DNA from: Rufibacter tibetensis
GTDB lineage: Bacteria > Bacteroidota > Bacteroidia > Cytophagales > Hymenobacteraceae
Assembly: GCF_001310085.1 (NCBI RefSeq)
Contig: NZ_CP012643.1
Coordinates: 1,643,001-1,707,000, forward strand
Reading direction: 5' to 3'
Length of the DNA stretch: 64,000 nt
In this document: positions 1 through 7,704 of the stretch, piece after piece
Layout: each line of letters starts with the position of its first letter
Numbering within the stretch: the stretch's first letter is position 1
The notes under the pieces: model-generated
What the model was told of the DNA's origin: nothing
Seen by the model: the letters and a program-made list of their open reading frames with translations, nothing else
Databases searched by the model: none
Translations under genes and position numbers: made by a program

Positions 1-189
1 GAAGACTACCAGGAACACCAGGGCCTGCTCTTCCCTCAGAAACTGACCGGGTACAAATATGAGAATGGACAGATAGGCGAGGCACGCTATACTGTTAGTT
101 TTAGCAACCTCCAACTAAAAGAGAAGCAGCCTGACCAGCGTCTCTTTGAGATGCCCGAAAAAGCCGAAGTGGACGCTGCCAAGAAGTAA
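1..189 (+). CDS. C-terminal fragment of an unidentified protein
   Basis: Frame 1 is open from the window edge to a TAA at 187-189 and gives the last 62 residues of a protein that begins outside the window. The segment reads LFPQKLTGYKYENGQIGEAR, then a beta-rich stretch and LFEMPEKAE. This resembles the end of LolA-like domains that close some Bacteroidota M16-type peptidases and lipoprotein-carrier-like proteins (typical pattern: G-L-x-x-P-x-K followed by a late L-F-x-M-P). The assignment is a guess from motif shape only. A strong hairpin follows at 274-326. Confidence 0.6.
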   Translation, partial: EDYQEHQGLLFPQKLTGYKYENGQIGEARYTVSFSNLQLKEKQPDQRLFEMPEKAEVDAAKK

Positions 190-273
190 CCCTGCTTTTT
201 CTTGTTTGCATTTGGTAACGCCCGAGTGTTAATCACTGAGCACTCCTGAAAACTATTATCAAGAGGCTATAGC

Positions 274-326
274 AAAACTCCTTCCTCCTTCCAGCTTTAA
301 TGGCTCTGAAAGAGGAAGGAGTTTTT
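274..326. terminator. Bidirectional Rho-independent terminator
   Basis: A 14-bp perfect stem (AAAACTCCTTCCTC at 274-287 pairing with GAGGAAGGAGTTTT at 312-325) is bounded by A and T runs. It lies between two convergent genes, so it can serve both strands. Confidence 0.8.
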
Positions 327-330
327 GCGT

Positions 331-361
331 TCGTTTTGAGAAAAAACGCCTAAAACAGAAA
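331..361 (+). repeat. Dispersed TAAAAC motif, copy near 345
   Basis: One copy of the degenerate intergenic motif described in the findings: an A-rich AGAAAA-like block, a GCC core, then TAAAAC. It lies between the terminator and the nitrilase stop codon. Confidence 0.35.
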
Positions 362-396
362 CGCCCTTTCGCGCGCTACACATTTTGAAATAGCTG

Positions 397-1347
397 CTAT
401 TCGTCTTTCATGTCCAAGATAGACTGGCGTTCCCTGTTTACCGTGAGCCGGGTGACATCGGGGCGGGAATAGTGGCCGGATACGTCAAAATTTTGCCGTT
501 CCTCCAGTACCCGGTTAAAATCTAAGGTCTCTATGATGAGTCCTTCTTTCCCTGTTACGGGCTCAATGATCCACTCACCGTCTGGTCCGGCAATACAAGA
601 GCCTCCATTAGCCAGCACCTCAGGGGAATTCTGAATAATCTTCTCCAGGTGCGGAGTGTCTGTTGGGAAGTCCTCAATCCGCATCAGCCCAGATACAGAA
701 AGCACGAACGACCGGGACTCTTTTGCCATGAAGCGGGTGATGTCGATGGTGTTTCTGTCAGAACCAGGCCATACCGCCACGTGCAGGTTTTCACCTTGTC
801 CATACAGCGCCGTTCTGGCCAGGGGCATCCAGTTTTCCCAGCAATTTAACCCGCCCACGCAGAACTGATTTAACGTGTGCACCCTCAGGCCGTTTCCGTC
901 ACCAGGCGACCAGGTCAACCGCTCTTCATAGGTGGGCTGCAGCTTACGGTGCACCGACTGGATCTCCCCTTTTTCGCTGATGTAGACCAAAGAGCAATAC
1001 AGGCTATGTCCGCCCCTGTTTTTCCCGCGCTCAATGATCCCGAGGTAAACGGCGATGTTGTATTGTCTTGCCAGATCGCAGACCTCCTGCAGTTCTCCCG
1101 CCTCAATCTGCACTGCGTTTCTGACATAATGTGCGTGTATTTCCTTTTGCACCGAAGAGTTAAACTCCGCCCCGTTGGTCAGGGACAACCAAAAAGGATA
1201 GCCCGGTACAAGGCCTTCCCCAAAAACAACCAACCCACAGCCTTGCTCCCCTGCCTCTGTGACAGAAGCTTTCACTTTGTCCAGCGTTTTGGTTTTGTTT
1301 AACCACACTGGTGAAATCTGGGCTAGGGCTACTTTTAATGTGTTCAT
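397..1347 (-). CDS. Nitrilase-type carbon-nitrogen hydrolase
   Basis: This 316-residue protein has the complete Glu-Lys-Cys triad of the nitrilase superfamily: E44 in VFGEG, K135 in HRKLQPT and C169 in GLNCWENWMPL. The GLNCWEN motif with aromatic and Pro residues after it is typical of true nitrilases and cyanide-type hydrolases rather than amidases. The length matches the family. The predicted reaction is hydrolysis of a small nitrile to acid plus ammonia in the cytoplasm; the substrate cannot be read. It lies downstream of a RidA gene on the same strand, with a decayed PLP enzyme between them, which suggests an old amino-acid or nitrogen operon. The start is the ATG at 1347. Confidence 0.88.
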   Translation of the reverse strand: MNTLKVALAQISPVWLNKTKTLDKVKASVTEAGEQGCGLVVFGEGLVPGYPFWLSLTNGAEFNSSVQKEIHAHYVRNAVQIEAGELQEVCDLARQYNIAVYLGIIERGKNRGGHSLYCSLVYISEKGEIQSVHRKLQPTYEERLTWSPGDGNGLRVHTLNQFCVGGLNCWENWMPLARTALYGQGENLHVAVWPGSDRNTIDITRFMAKESRSFVLSVSGLMRIEDFPTDTPHLEKIIQNSPEVLANGGSCIAGPDGEWIIEPVTGKEGLIIETLDFNRVLEERQNFDVSGHYSRPDVTRLTVNRERQSILDMKDE

Positions 1348-1484
1348 ATTTTTGGTGTGTATTTTTTAAAACAGAGGTAAAGCATCTACAACAGAAAAGA
1401 AGCGGCCAGCTGTTCCAAATCTAAGGCTTTTGAGACCGCTTACCTGCTGCTAAAGCTCTTTATTTTTCAAGCTTGCAGAGCGTT

Positions 1485-1672
1485 TTATAAGGCCCTGATC
1501 AGGTCTACTGCATTTTCTATGTCCAAAGAAAGTCGTAACAGGTTATCCCTTGGGCCAATCGCTCCTGCTCAGGCAGATACGTATGAGCTGACCTGGCCGG
1601 CTGGCAGATGGTATTCTCCACCCCGTCCGGGTTGCTGGTGCCTGTTATGGACGCTACTAGTTTTTGCTTAAC
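1485..1672 (-). pseudogene. Remnant of a Cys/Met-metabolism PLP enzyme (C-terminus)
   Basis: The minus strand of this gap translates as GVENTICQPARSAHTYLPEQ followed by ERLAQGI in one frame. After a shift near 1543-1553 it continues as DNLLRLSLDIENAVDLIRAL and ends at a TAA at 1485-1487. That order (GVE, a Pro-Ala segment, a His, a Pro-Glu-rich turn, LxRLSxxIE, a C-terminal LIxAL helix) is the signature end of cystathionine gamma-synthase and methionine gamma-lyase-type enzymes. Only about 60 codons survive, with one frameshift and no start, so it is a relic. It sits directly downstream of ridA, whose product removes reactive enamines made by such lyases, so the old neighbourhood makes sense. 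Confidence 0.72.
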
Positions 1673-1713
1673 ATGCGATGGCTGGTTAGTCTCTAAAGGT
1701 ACGTTCTGCGGCG

Positions 1714-2178
1714 CTATTCTTCCACCTCTAACGTTACTTCTATTTCTACGGCTATTCCACCCGGCAAAGAGCCCATTCCTACGGCTGAGCGCACGTGCTT
1801 GCCTTTTTCGCCAAACACTTCCACCATCAAATCTGAAAAGCCATTGATCACCTTAGGATGATCAATGAAATCTGCGGTGGCGTTCACCATGCCCAGTACC
1901 CTTACAATCCGCTTCACTTTGCCTAGCTCGCCAAGGGCCTGCTTTATGGTAGCCAGAACGCATGTTCCCACCCGTTGGGCCGCCTGATATCCTTGCTCCA
2001 CCGTCAGGTCCTGGCCTAGTTTGCCAATATCAACCGCAGACGGAGCCCCACAATAGCCGTGTCCTGACAGGAACAACAGATTCCCTGACTGCACATGGGT
2101 CACATAGTTGGCAATGGGTTGCACAGGCTGCGGAAGCTCTATGCCAAGTTCTTCTAGTCGTTGTTCTGGTGTAGTCAT
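1714..2178 (-). CDS. RidA/YjgF family enamine/imine deaminase-like protein
   Basis: The protein has 154 residues and the RidA-like fold pattern: LFLSGHGY early, then VLATIKQALGELGKVKRIVRVLGMVNATADF, and SAVGMGSLPGGIAVEIEVT near the end. The family forms trimers and hydrolyses reactive 2-aminoacrylate-type enamines released by PLP enzymes; other subgroups have different or unknown roles. The sequence is longer than E. coli RidA and lacks a clear catalytic Arg at the canonical late position (SLPGG replaces the usual PxxxxVE/R block), so it may belong to a divergent subgroup. A decayed PLP lyase follows on the same strand. Confidence 0.85.
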   Translation of the reverse strand: MTTPEQRLEELGIELPQPVQPIANYVTHVQSGNLLFLSGHGYCGAPSAVDIGKLGQDLTVEQGYQAAQRVGTCVLATIKQALGELGKVKRIVRVLGMVNATADFIDHPKVINGFSDLMVEVFGEKGKHVRSAVGMGSLPGGIAVEIEVTLEVEE

Positions 2179-2418
2179 GCTTGACAGATAGCTGTGAATG
2201 CCTATATTAGGTCTTTTACGAAAAGAAAGAAAAAACCAACTAGGTGTTATTAGATAGCGGCTTGGCTACAGGGTGCACCGTTATACCGTCACTGCAATTT
2301 GGAACAGTGTTCAATCAATGAATGCTACTGTCGCTACTCCAAAATACCCGTTCCGTTAGCACCAAATACTAATGTTCTTTGAAAGAGTACATCAAAGAAG
2401 TTCCTACCTTTAGAGAAT

Positions 2419-2922
2419 ATGAGTGATGCATCAAATCTTTGTTTGTCCTGTGGACTCTGTTGTGAGGGTACCGTGATTGGTTTTGTACAGGTTGGTCGTG
2501 AAGAATTGCCTTTATTAAGAGACTTGATAGATGTTGAGAATACCACCGGAGATGGTTTTTTTCTTCAACCCTGTAAAAAATACTGTGATGGCTGCACTAT
2601 CTATGCTAGAAGGCCAAAGCAATGTGCCAAATTCGAGTGCGGACTCCTAAAATCCCTCGACCAAAAGAAATTGAGTTTTGATTCGGCTATTGAGGTAGTC
2701 AAGGAGGTTAAACAACTAAAAACTACCATAGAGAGCAAGATAGCATTACTACAAATTGAACTACATTCTCAATCGTTTTACTTTCAAATGATTGAATTGA
2801 ACAAGTTGTTACAGAAAAATACTTCTGAACTAGCATTCACGCAAGATCAGTTAAACTTGATAGCTGACCTCAAGCAACTTGACAGTTTGCTGTTAAAAGA
2901 ATTTGGCGACTCCATGTTTTAA
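2419..2922 (+). CDS. YkgJ-family cysteine cluster protein
   Basis: The 167-residue protein opens with CLSCGLCC (C8, C11, C14, C15), followed by a second cluster C52, C56, C59, C69 and C74, the layout of the YkgJ/UPF0153 putative zinc- or iron-chelating family. The C-terminal half is a Lys/Leu/Glu-rich helical region with coiled-coil character and no recognised domain. Function in this family is not established; metal binding is an inference from the cysteine pattern. The gene is visibly more AT-rich than its neighbours and ends 38 bp before the next gene, so the two may be co-transcribed. Confidence 0.8.
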   Translation: MSDASNLCLSCGLCCEGTVIGFVQVGREELPLLRDLIDVENTTGDGFFLQPCKKYCDGCTIYARRPKQCAKFECGLLKSLDQKKLSFDSAIEVVKEVKQLKTTIESKIALLQIELHSQSFYFQMIELNKLLQKNTSELAFTQDQLNLIADLKQLDSLLLKEFGDSMF

Positions 2923-2960
2923 GTATTTGAATCAACTTTTGTAAATCAAAACTACACATC

Positions 2961-3530
2961 GTGGCAAAGCAAAATCAAAAGGAGTTACCACCAGCAGAGC
3001 GTGAAGAAATGCTCAGCCTGTTAAAAGCCCGTTTTGAGAAAAACGTGAACCGCCATAGAGGTCTTGCATGGGCTGATGTGCAAGCAAAGTTGGAAGCGAA
3101 CCCTGAAAAACTGTGGTCGCTCCAGGAGATGGATAAAACCGGCGGCGAGCCAGACGTGGTGGGGTATGATGACAAAACCGGCGAGTACCTCTTTTACGAC
3201 TGCTCAGCAGAAAGCCCCAAAGGCCGCAGAAGTGTTTGCTACGACAAAGAGGCTCTAGAGGCAAGGAAAGAAAACAAACCTAAGAATAGCGCCACGGCTC
3301 TGGCGGCAGACATGGGCATTTCGCTTCTAACGGAAGAAGAATACCGGAATCTGCAGGAATTTGGGAAGTATGACACCAAAACATCTAGTTGGGTGCATAC
3401 CCCGGCTGCCATCAGAAAACTTGGGGGAGCTATCTTCTGTGATCGTCGGTACGGCCATGTTTTCTTGTACCACAACGGAGCGGATTCTTACTATGCAGCA
3501 AGAGGGTTCCGGGGCTCACTTAGGGTCTAA
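2961..3530 (+). CDS. DUF4256 family protein
   Basis: The 189-residue protein matches the DUF4256 pattern along its whole length: LKARFEKNVNRHRGL near the N-terminus, the block EKLWSLQEMDKTGGEPDVVG, FYDCSAESPKGRRSVCYD in the middle, and IFCDRRYGHVFLYHNGA with YYAARGFRGSLRV at the end. The family is cytoplasmic and widespread in Bacteroidota and Firmicutes, with no known function. It starts at GTG (2961), 38 bp after the preceding stop. The GH35 gene follows 43 bp later on the same strand. Confidence 0.9.
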   Translation: MAKQNQKELPPAEREEMLSLLKARFEKNVNRHRGLAWADVQAKLEANPEKLWSLQEMDKTGGEPDVVGYDDKTGEYLFYDCSAESPKGRRSVCYDKEALEARKENKPKNSATALAADMGISLLTEEEYRNLQEFGKYDTKTSSWVHTPAAIRKLGGAIFCDRRYGHVFLYHNGADSYYAARGFRGSLRV

Positions 3531-3573
3531 TTTTTCAAAACCAATTTGCAGAATGGCTAAGCTCTTTAAGGGA

Positions 3574-5217
3574 ATGAACATACAAAGGATGCTTTCCTTA
3601 CTTCTACTTGCCTTCATTATACAAACCCAACCCGTACTTGCCCAAGGGAACATCCCCCATTTACAGAAAATAGGCGATAAACAGCAGTTGGTGGTCAATG
3701 GCAAGCCTTTCCTGATGCTGGCAGGTGAGCTGGGTAACTCCACCGCGAGCACCATGGAATCTATGGTACCTGTTTGGCCCAGGTTAAAAGAGTTAAACCT
3801 GAACACCGTGTTGGTACCGGTCTACTGGGAACTGCTGGAGCCGGAAGAAGGCAAATTTGAATACCAACTGGTAGAAGACTTGATTAAGGAAGCCCGGAAG
3901 CACGATTTAAAACTAGTGCTTCTTTGGTTTGGTGCCTGGAAGAACAGCATGTCCAGCCACGCCCCTGCCTGGGTAAAAGTAAACCAGAAACGGTTCCCGA
4001 GGGCCAAAAGCCAGTCTGGGGAAAGTCAGGAGATTCTTACCCCTTTTTCCGAAAACAACCTCAAAGCAGACCTCAATGCGTATCAACAGTTATTGCGGCA
4101 GACCAAGAAAGTAAATGCCGCCCACCAGACGGTCATTCTCATGCAGCCTGAAAATGAGATCGGGATGCTGCCCTCGGCCAGAGATTATCATCCGGCGGCC
4201 AATCAGAAATTCAAGGAGGAGGTCCCGCAGGAGTTGATGAGCTATCTGGTCAAAAATAAGAAGAACCTCAACCCCGAGTTTTCTGCCGTCTGGCAGAAAA
4301 CCGGCTATAAAGCCAAAGGCACCTGGGAAGAGGTGTTCGGCAAAGGCCTACCTACCGATGAGATCTTTATGGCCTACTATTTCGCCCGGTACACCGACCA
4401 AGTGACGGCTGCCGGAAAGAAGGAATACGCCTTGCCCGCCTTTGTCAACGCCGCCTTGAACCGCCCGAACGCCAAGCCCGGAGAATATCCCAGCGCCGGA
4501 CCGCTTCCGCATATTTTGGACGTCTGGAAAGCCGGTTCTCCTCACATTGATTTCTATTCCCCTGACTTTTATAACCCGCAATTCAAGCAATGGAGCGACC
4601 TGTATGTACGGCAGGGCAACCCTTTGTTCGTGCCAGAGCATAAGTTTGATAACACCATTGCCGCGAAAGCGTTGTTCGCCATCGGGCATTATGAAGCACT
4701 GGGCTTCTCGCCATTTTCCATAGAGCAGGTACCGGGTACTCCCTTGAATGCCATGGAGCAAAAATTGTCAAAAGTGTATGACGTCCTGCATCAAATCAAA
4801 CCGCTCTTGGATAAGAACAGAGGGCAGCACCGCATAGAGGGCGTGCTGCTAGACAAGGAAGTAAAGGAAGCCACTATTGTCTTAGGCGATTATGAATTCA
4901 CCGCGGGCCACACCTTCAATTTAGGCTGGGAGCCGAACGCCAAAGCAGAGGAATGGGAACCCGCCGGCGCCATCCTCATCCAGACAGGAGACAACGAGTT
5001 CTATTATGCCGGCTTTGGGGTATCGCTGAAGATGAAAAACCTGAAGAACCCCAAAGCTCGCGTAGGAATCCTGAAAACCGATCGTGGTGCTTTCAAAGAC
5101 GGCAAGTGGACCGTCTACCAACACTTAAACGGAGACCAGACCCACCAGGGAAGACACATCCGCTCGTTTGTAGATGATGTGTCTATTCAGCGGTTCACCC
5201 TGTATGAGTATGAGTAA
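3574..5217 (+). CDS. GH35-like beta-galactosidase with C-terminal DUF5597
   Basis: From the ATG at 3574 the protein has 547 residues: a signal peptide ending LAQ (about residue 24), a TIM-barrel with GKPFLMLAGELGNS, the acid/base pair QPENEIG (E195) and a likely nucleophile E355 in LFVPEHK, then a beta-sandwich tail of the DUF5597 type. This is the Bacteroidota secreted family related to GH35 and GH42 that releases terminal beta-galactosyl residues from plant polysaccharides; the exact substrate is unknown. The frame is open upstream to 3361, but 3574 follows AAGGGA and starts a clean signal peptide, so it is preferred (3553 is possible). It fits the hemicellulase genes that follow. Confidence 0.85.
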   Translation: MNIQRMLSLLLLAFIIQTQPVLAQGNIPHLQKIGDKQQLVVNGKPFLMLAGELGNSTASTMESMVPVWPRLKELNLNTVLVPVYWELLEPEEGKFEYQLVEDLIKEARKHDLKLVLLWFGAWKNSMSSHAPAWVKVNQKRFPRAKSQSGESQEILTPFSENNLKADLNAYQQLLRQTKKVNAAHQTVILMQPENEIGMLPSARDYHPAANQKFKEEVPQELMSYLVKNKKNLNPEFSAVWQKTGYKAKGTWEEVFGKGLPTDEIFMAYYFARYTDQVTAAGKKEYALPAFVNAALNRPNAKPGEYPSAGPLPHILDVWKAGSPHIDFYSPDFYNPQFKQWSDLYVRQGNPLFVPEHKFDNTIAAKALFAIGHYEALGFSPFSIEQVPGTPLNAMEQKLSKVYDVLHQIKPLLDKNRGQHRIEGVLLDKEVKEATIVLGDYEFTAGHTFNLGWEPNAKAEEWEPAGAILIQTGDNEFYYAGFGVSLKMKNLKNPKARVGILKTDRGAFKDGKWTVYQHLNGDQTHQGRHIRSFVDDVSIQRFTLYEYE

Positions 5218-5307
5218 GTAGGCCTGCTGAAGTTTAACCTGAGAGTACAGTGCATTTCACTCTGGTATACAAGGTGTATGACCGTAGTTGTTATCTTTAT
5301 TTAGTAG

Positions 5308-6216
5308 TTAGAGCAGATAAACATAATGAAGCTTTTAACATTAATTTTTCTCCTACTTCATTTTCAAACTTTCGCATGTGATTGTGAACCACCTCCAGTT
5401 GCATTAGATTTTTTAAGATCCAAATATGTTTTTTTCGGTTCAATAACAGAAAAAAACATAGCTGAAGACTCTCTTACATATACAGTCACTTTTAGAATTG
5501 ATAAACACTACAAGAAGAATGGGAGTGATCCTAAGTTTTTAGATTTTACCCTTCCATTAAAATCACAGTTCTCTACATGTGGCTCCAATGCGAATAAAGA
5601 TGGAAAATGGCTAGTGTATGCTTATGAAAGAGGAGCTGAAATTTCCTTTTATACTTATTGCTCTAATTCAAAGCGTTACCGTGCTTTGGAAAATATAGAC
5701 GAACAAGAGCTTTCGTTATTGGAACAGGGGAATGAAATAGACATTAATGAAATTATCTTCGAAAGAGCCTTAATCAAGTCAGCTTATGAAGAATTTGAAG
5801 GAGCTGAACCAAAAACTCAGGCAAGCAGCCTTCTGATGCAGGTAAAGCCTAAATATTACAAAGGCCTTGCAAAGACACATTTGGAAAGAGCTATAATCTA
5901 TATCAATAAAGATGGTGAAATAACAAACATAGTTATTCCTGATAAGTCTTTAAAATATGAATCGGAGATGAAATATGATTTTATACATCTTAAGTATAAG
6001 CCAGCTGACACTTTAACCAAACTTCAAAAAGGCATTGTAAAGGTGCTGAAGCAAGGAGAACCATGGAAACCTGCAAGGTATAATGGGAAAACTGTGAATT
6101 CACGAGTGTTTGTTAGAATAACATTTGATATAAATGGGAGGCTCATAATCTCTGATCTATATTAAATTTTCTAACCACACCTATACGCCAGCTGCGCCGC
6201 TGTATAGCCAAGTCCG
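5308..6216 (+). mobile_element. Lone integron-like gene cassette
   Basis: A single gene (5326-6165) is bounded on the left by GTTAGAG at 5307-5313, which looks like an integron R' half-site cut after its G. On the right is an attC-like imperfect palindrome (6170-6222) that ends in GTTAGAT. The right-hand R'' half-site TCTAAC is complementary to both GTTAGA copies, as expected if a cassette inserted at G^TT. The gene starts 18 bp after the left boundary and runs in the usual cassette direction. No integron integrase is in the window. The interpretation as a cassette is inference from site structure. Confidence 0.55.
5326..6165 (+). CDS. Secreted protein, TIMP/NTR-like N-terminus and TonB-C-like tail
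   Basis: The 279-residue protein begins with a signal peptide MKLLTLIFLLLHFQTFA and then CDCEPPP, a Cys-x-Cys right after the cleavage site. This arrangement is typical of TIMP/NTR-fold proteins, in which the new N-terminal Cys is functional. C89 and C110 (in FSTCGSN and YTYCSNS) could form further disulfides. The last 90 residues (IYINKDGEITNIVIPDKSLK, then LQKGIVKVLKQGEPWKPARY and VFVRITFDINGRL) resemble the energy-transducer/TonB C-terminal fold. It is clearly more AT-rich than the flanking glycosidases. It is the only gene in the attC-like cassette. I do not recognise a function. Confidence 0.72.
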   Translation: MKLLTLIFLLLHFQTFACDCEPPPVALDFLRSKYVFFGSITEKNIAEDSLTYTVTFRIDKHYKKNGSDPKFLDFTLPLKSQFSTCGSNANKDGKWLVYAYERGAEISFYTYCSNSKRYRALENIDEQELSLLEQGNEIDINEIIFERALIKSAYEEFEGAEPKTQASSLLMQVKPKYYKGLAKTHLERAIIYINKDGEITNIVIPDKSLKYESEMKYDFIHLKYKPADTLTKLQKGIVKVLKQGEPWKPARYNGKTVNSRVFVRITFDINGRLIISDLY

Positions 6217-6222
6217 TTAGAT
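6170..6222 (+). repeat. attC-like recombination site
   Basis: Reading left to right: R'' TCTAAC (6170-6175), spacer CACAC, L'' CTATAC (6181-6186), an inner CAGC/GCTG hairpin, L' GTATAG (6202-6207), an 8-nt spacer and R' GTTAGAT (6216-6222). Both outer and inner arms are complementary and the spacers differ by 3 nt, as in integron attC sites (RYYYAAC … GTTRRRY). It lies 5 bp after the stop of the gene it would mobilise. Confidence 0.62.
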
Positions 6223-6287
6223 TTAAAGATCAATCTAACTTCAAGCGATTGCCTCTTCTCACATTTAGAGCCTTAAAACCCAAAACA

Positions 6288-7559
6288 ATGAATAAAATCC
6301 TTTACGCTTTATTATTCATTTTCCTGATTGCCTCCTCCTTCCAGCAACCGCCTACAGGTAAGAAAGACAAGAAGGCCCCGGCTATCATTAATTCCTCGGC
6401 AAAAGCGCGTGTAGATGCCACCTTGAAGAGCTTTGTGGATTCAGGCAAAATTGCGGGTGTATCGGCGTTGATCTTTGAGAAGAACAAAGAGGTCTACCAC
6501 AATGCTTTTGGGTATGCCGACCGCGAAGCCAAGGCGAAGATGGACCGGAACACCATTGTGCGCATCTACTCCATGACCAAACCGGTGACCGGAGTAGCGC
6601 TCATGAAACTCTATGAAAAGGGCGCGTTCCAGTTGGATGACCCGCTTTCAAAATTCATTCCTGAATTTGCCGACATGAAAGTCTACAAGGGATTGGATGC
6701 TTCGGGTAACCTGATTTTGGAGCCGCTCAAACGTCCCATCACCGTCCGGGATATTACGCGCCATACGGCAGGGTTCGCGACCACTACCGACCTTCCGGGT
6801 ATACGTGACGTGTTGCAGAAGGCAGATCTTTCCAACCCGAACAACACGCTGGAGCAGATGGTGAAAAAACTCGCCAGCCTGCCGCTTCTGTTTCAGCCCG
6901 GCGAGCAGTGGTCGTACGGACCATCGGTAGACGTGCAGGCCTATCTGGTGGAGCGCCTCTCCGGCAAACCGTTTGCCCAATACCTGCAGGAAAACATCTT
7001 TACCCCACTCGGCATGACCAACACCCGGTACGTGGTGGCGCCCGGCGATAGAAAAAGGTTTGCCGCTACCTACCGCAAAAGCGTAGAGGGCCAGCTAGCC
7101 CGCATCCCCGATGCCGACAATCTTTTCAACACCAAAGAATTTGCCTTGACTCCGGGCGGCTGGGGCCTCACTTCTACCTTGGATGATTACATGAAGTTCG
7201 CCCGCATGCTGGTGAACGAGGGTACCCTGGGCAAAGCCAAAATCCTGAAACCCGAAACTATCAAACTGATGGCCACGAACCATTTGTCTGACAGTGTGAC
7301 CCAACGTATGTGGCTGCCCAGCAAAGGCCAGGTAGGTTTCGGGATTGATTTCGCAGTACGTTTGCATCCACCCGCTACAAAAGAGGAAAACAACGGCGTG
7401 GTGGGTGAATTCTTCTGGGATGGCGCGGCCAGCACCTTGTTCTGGGTGGACCCGGTCAATGACCTTACCGCCGTCTTGTTTGTGCAGGTGTTCCCATTTG
7501 ACGGCAAACTGCACAAGAGTTTCCGGGATGCCGTTTATGGTCCGTTTATGCCAAACTAA
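6288..7559 (+). CDS. Serine hydrolase, beta-lactamase class C-like
   Basis: From the ATG at 6288 the protein has 423 residues, with a signal peptide (MNKILYALLFIFLIASS) and a beta-lactamase/D-Ala-D-Ala-peptidase-like fold. S95-M-T-K98 in RIYSMTKPV is the SxxK motif, and Y210 in QWSYGPSVD is the Tyr of the YxN-like motif. The third motif region reads FFWDGAASTLFWVDP, in place of a plain KTG. Bacteroidota enzymes of this type are mostly esterases or peptide hydrolases rather than true beta-lactamases. The frame is open to 6249, but the upstream 13 residues carry no signal-peptide features. It sits between the cassette and the mannan genes. Confidence 0.85.
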   Translation: MNKILYALLFIFLIASSFQQPPTGKKDKKAPAIINSSAKARVDATLKSFVDSGKIAGVSALIFEKNKEVYHNAFGYADREAKAKMDRNTIVRIYSMTKPVTGVALMKLYEKGAFQLDDPLSKFIPEFADMKVYKGLDASGNLILEPLKRPITVRDITRHTAGFATTTDLPGIRDVLQKADLSNPNNTLEQMVKKLASLPLLFQPGEQWSYGPSVDVQAYLVERLSGKPFAQYLQENIFTPLGMTNTRYVVAPGDRKRFAATYRKSVEGQLARIPDADNLFNTKEFALTPGGWGLTSTLDDYMKFARMLVNEGTLGKAKILKPETIKLMATNHLSDSVTQRMWLPSKGQVGFGIDFAVRLHPPATKEENNGVVGEFFWDGAASTLFWVDPVNDLTAVLFVQVFPFDGKLHKSFRDAVYGPFMPN

Positions 7560-7704
7560 GCTTAAAACGCCCAGCAGAAACAGGAGGTATCGTCTTAATG
7601 AAGCATAGGCAGCAAGCCCAATTTCAGCGCCCGTAACTTATCGTTCCTCTAGGCTTTGGCGTAGCTAAAATGGTGCTATATTTAGAGAGAATAGACCCGC
7701 TTCT

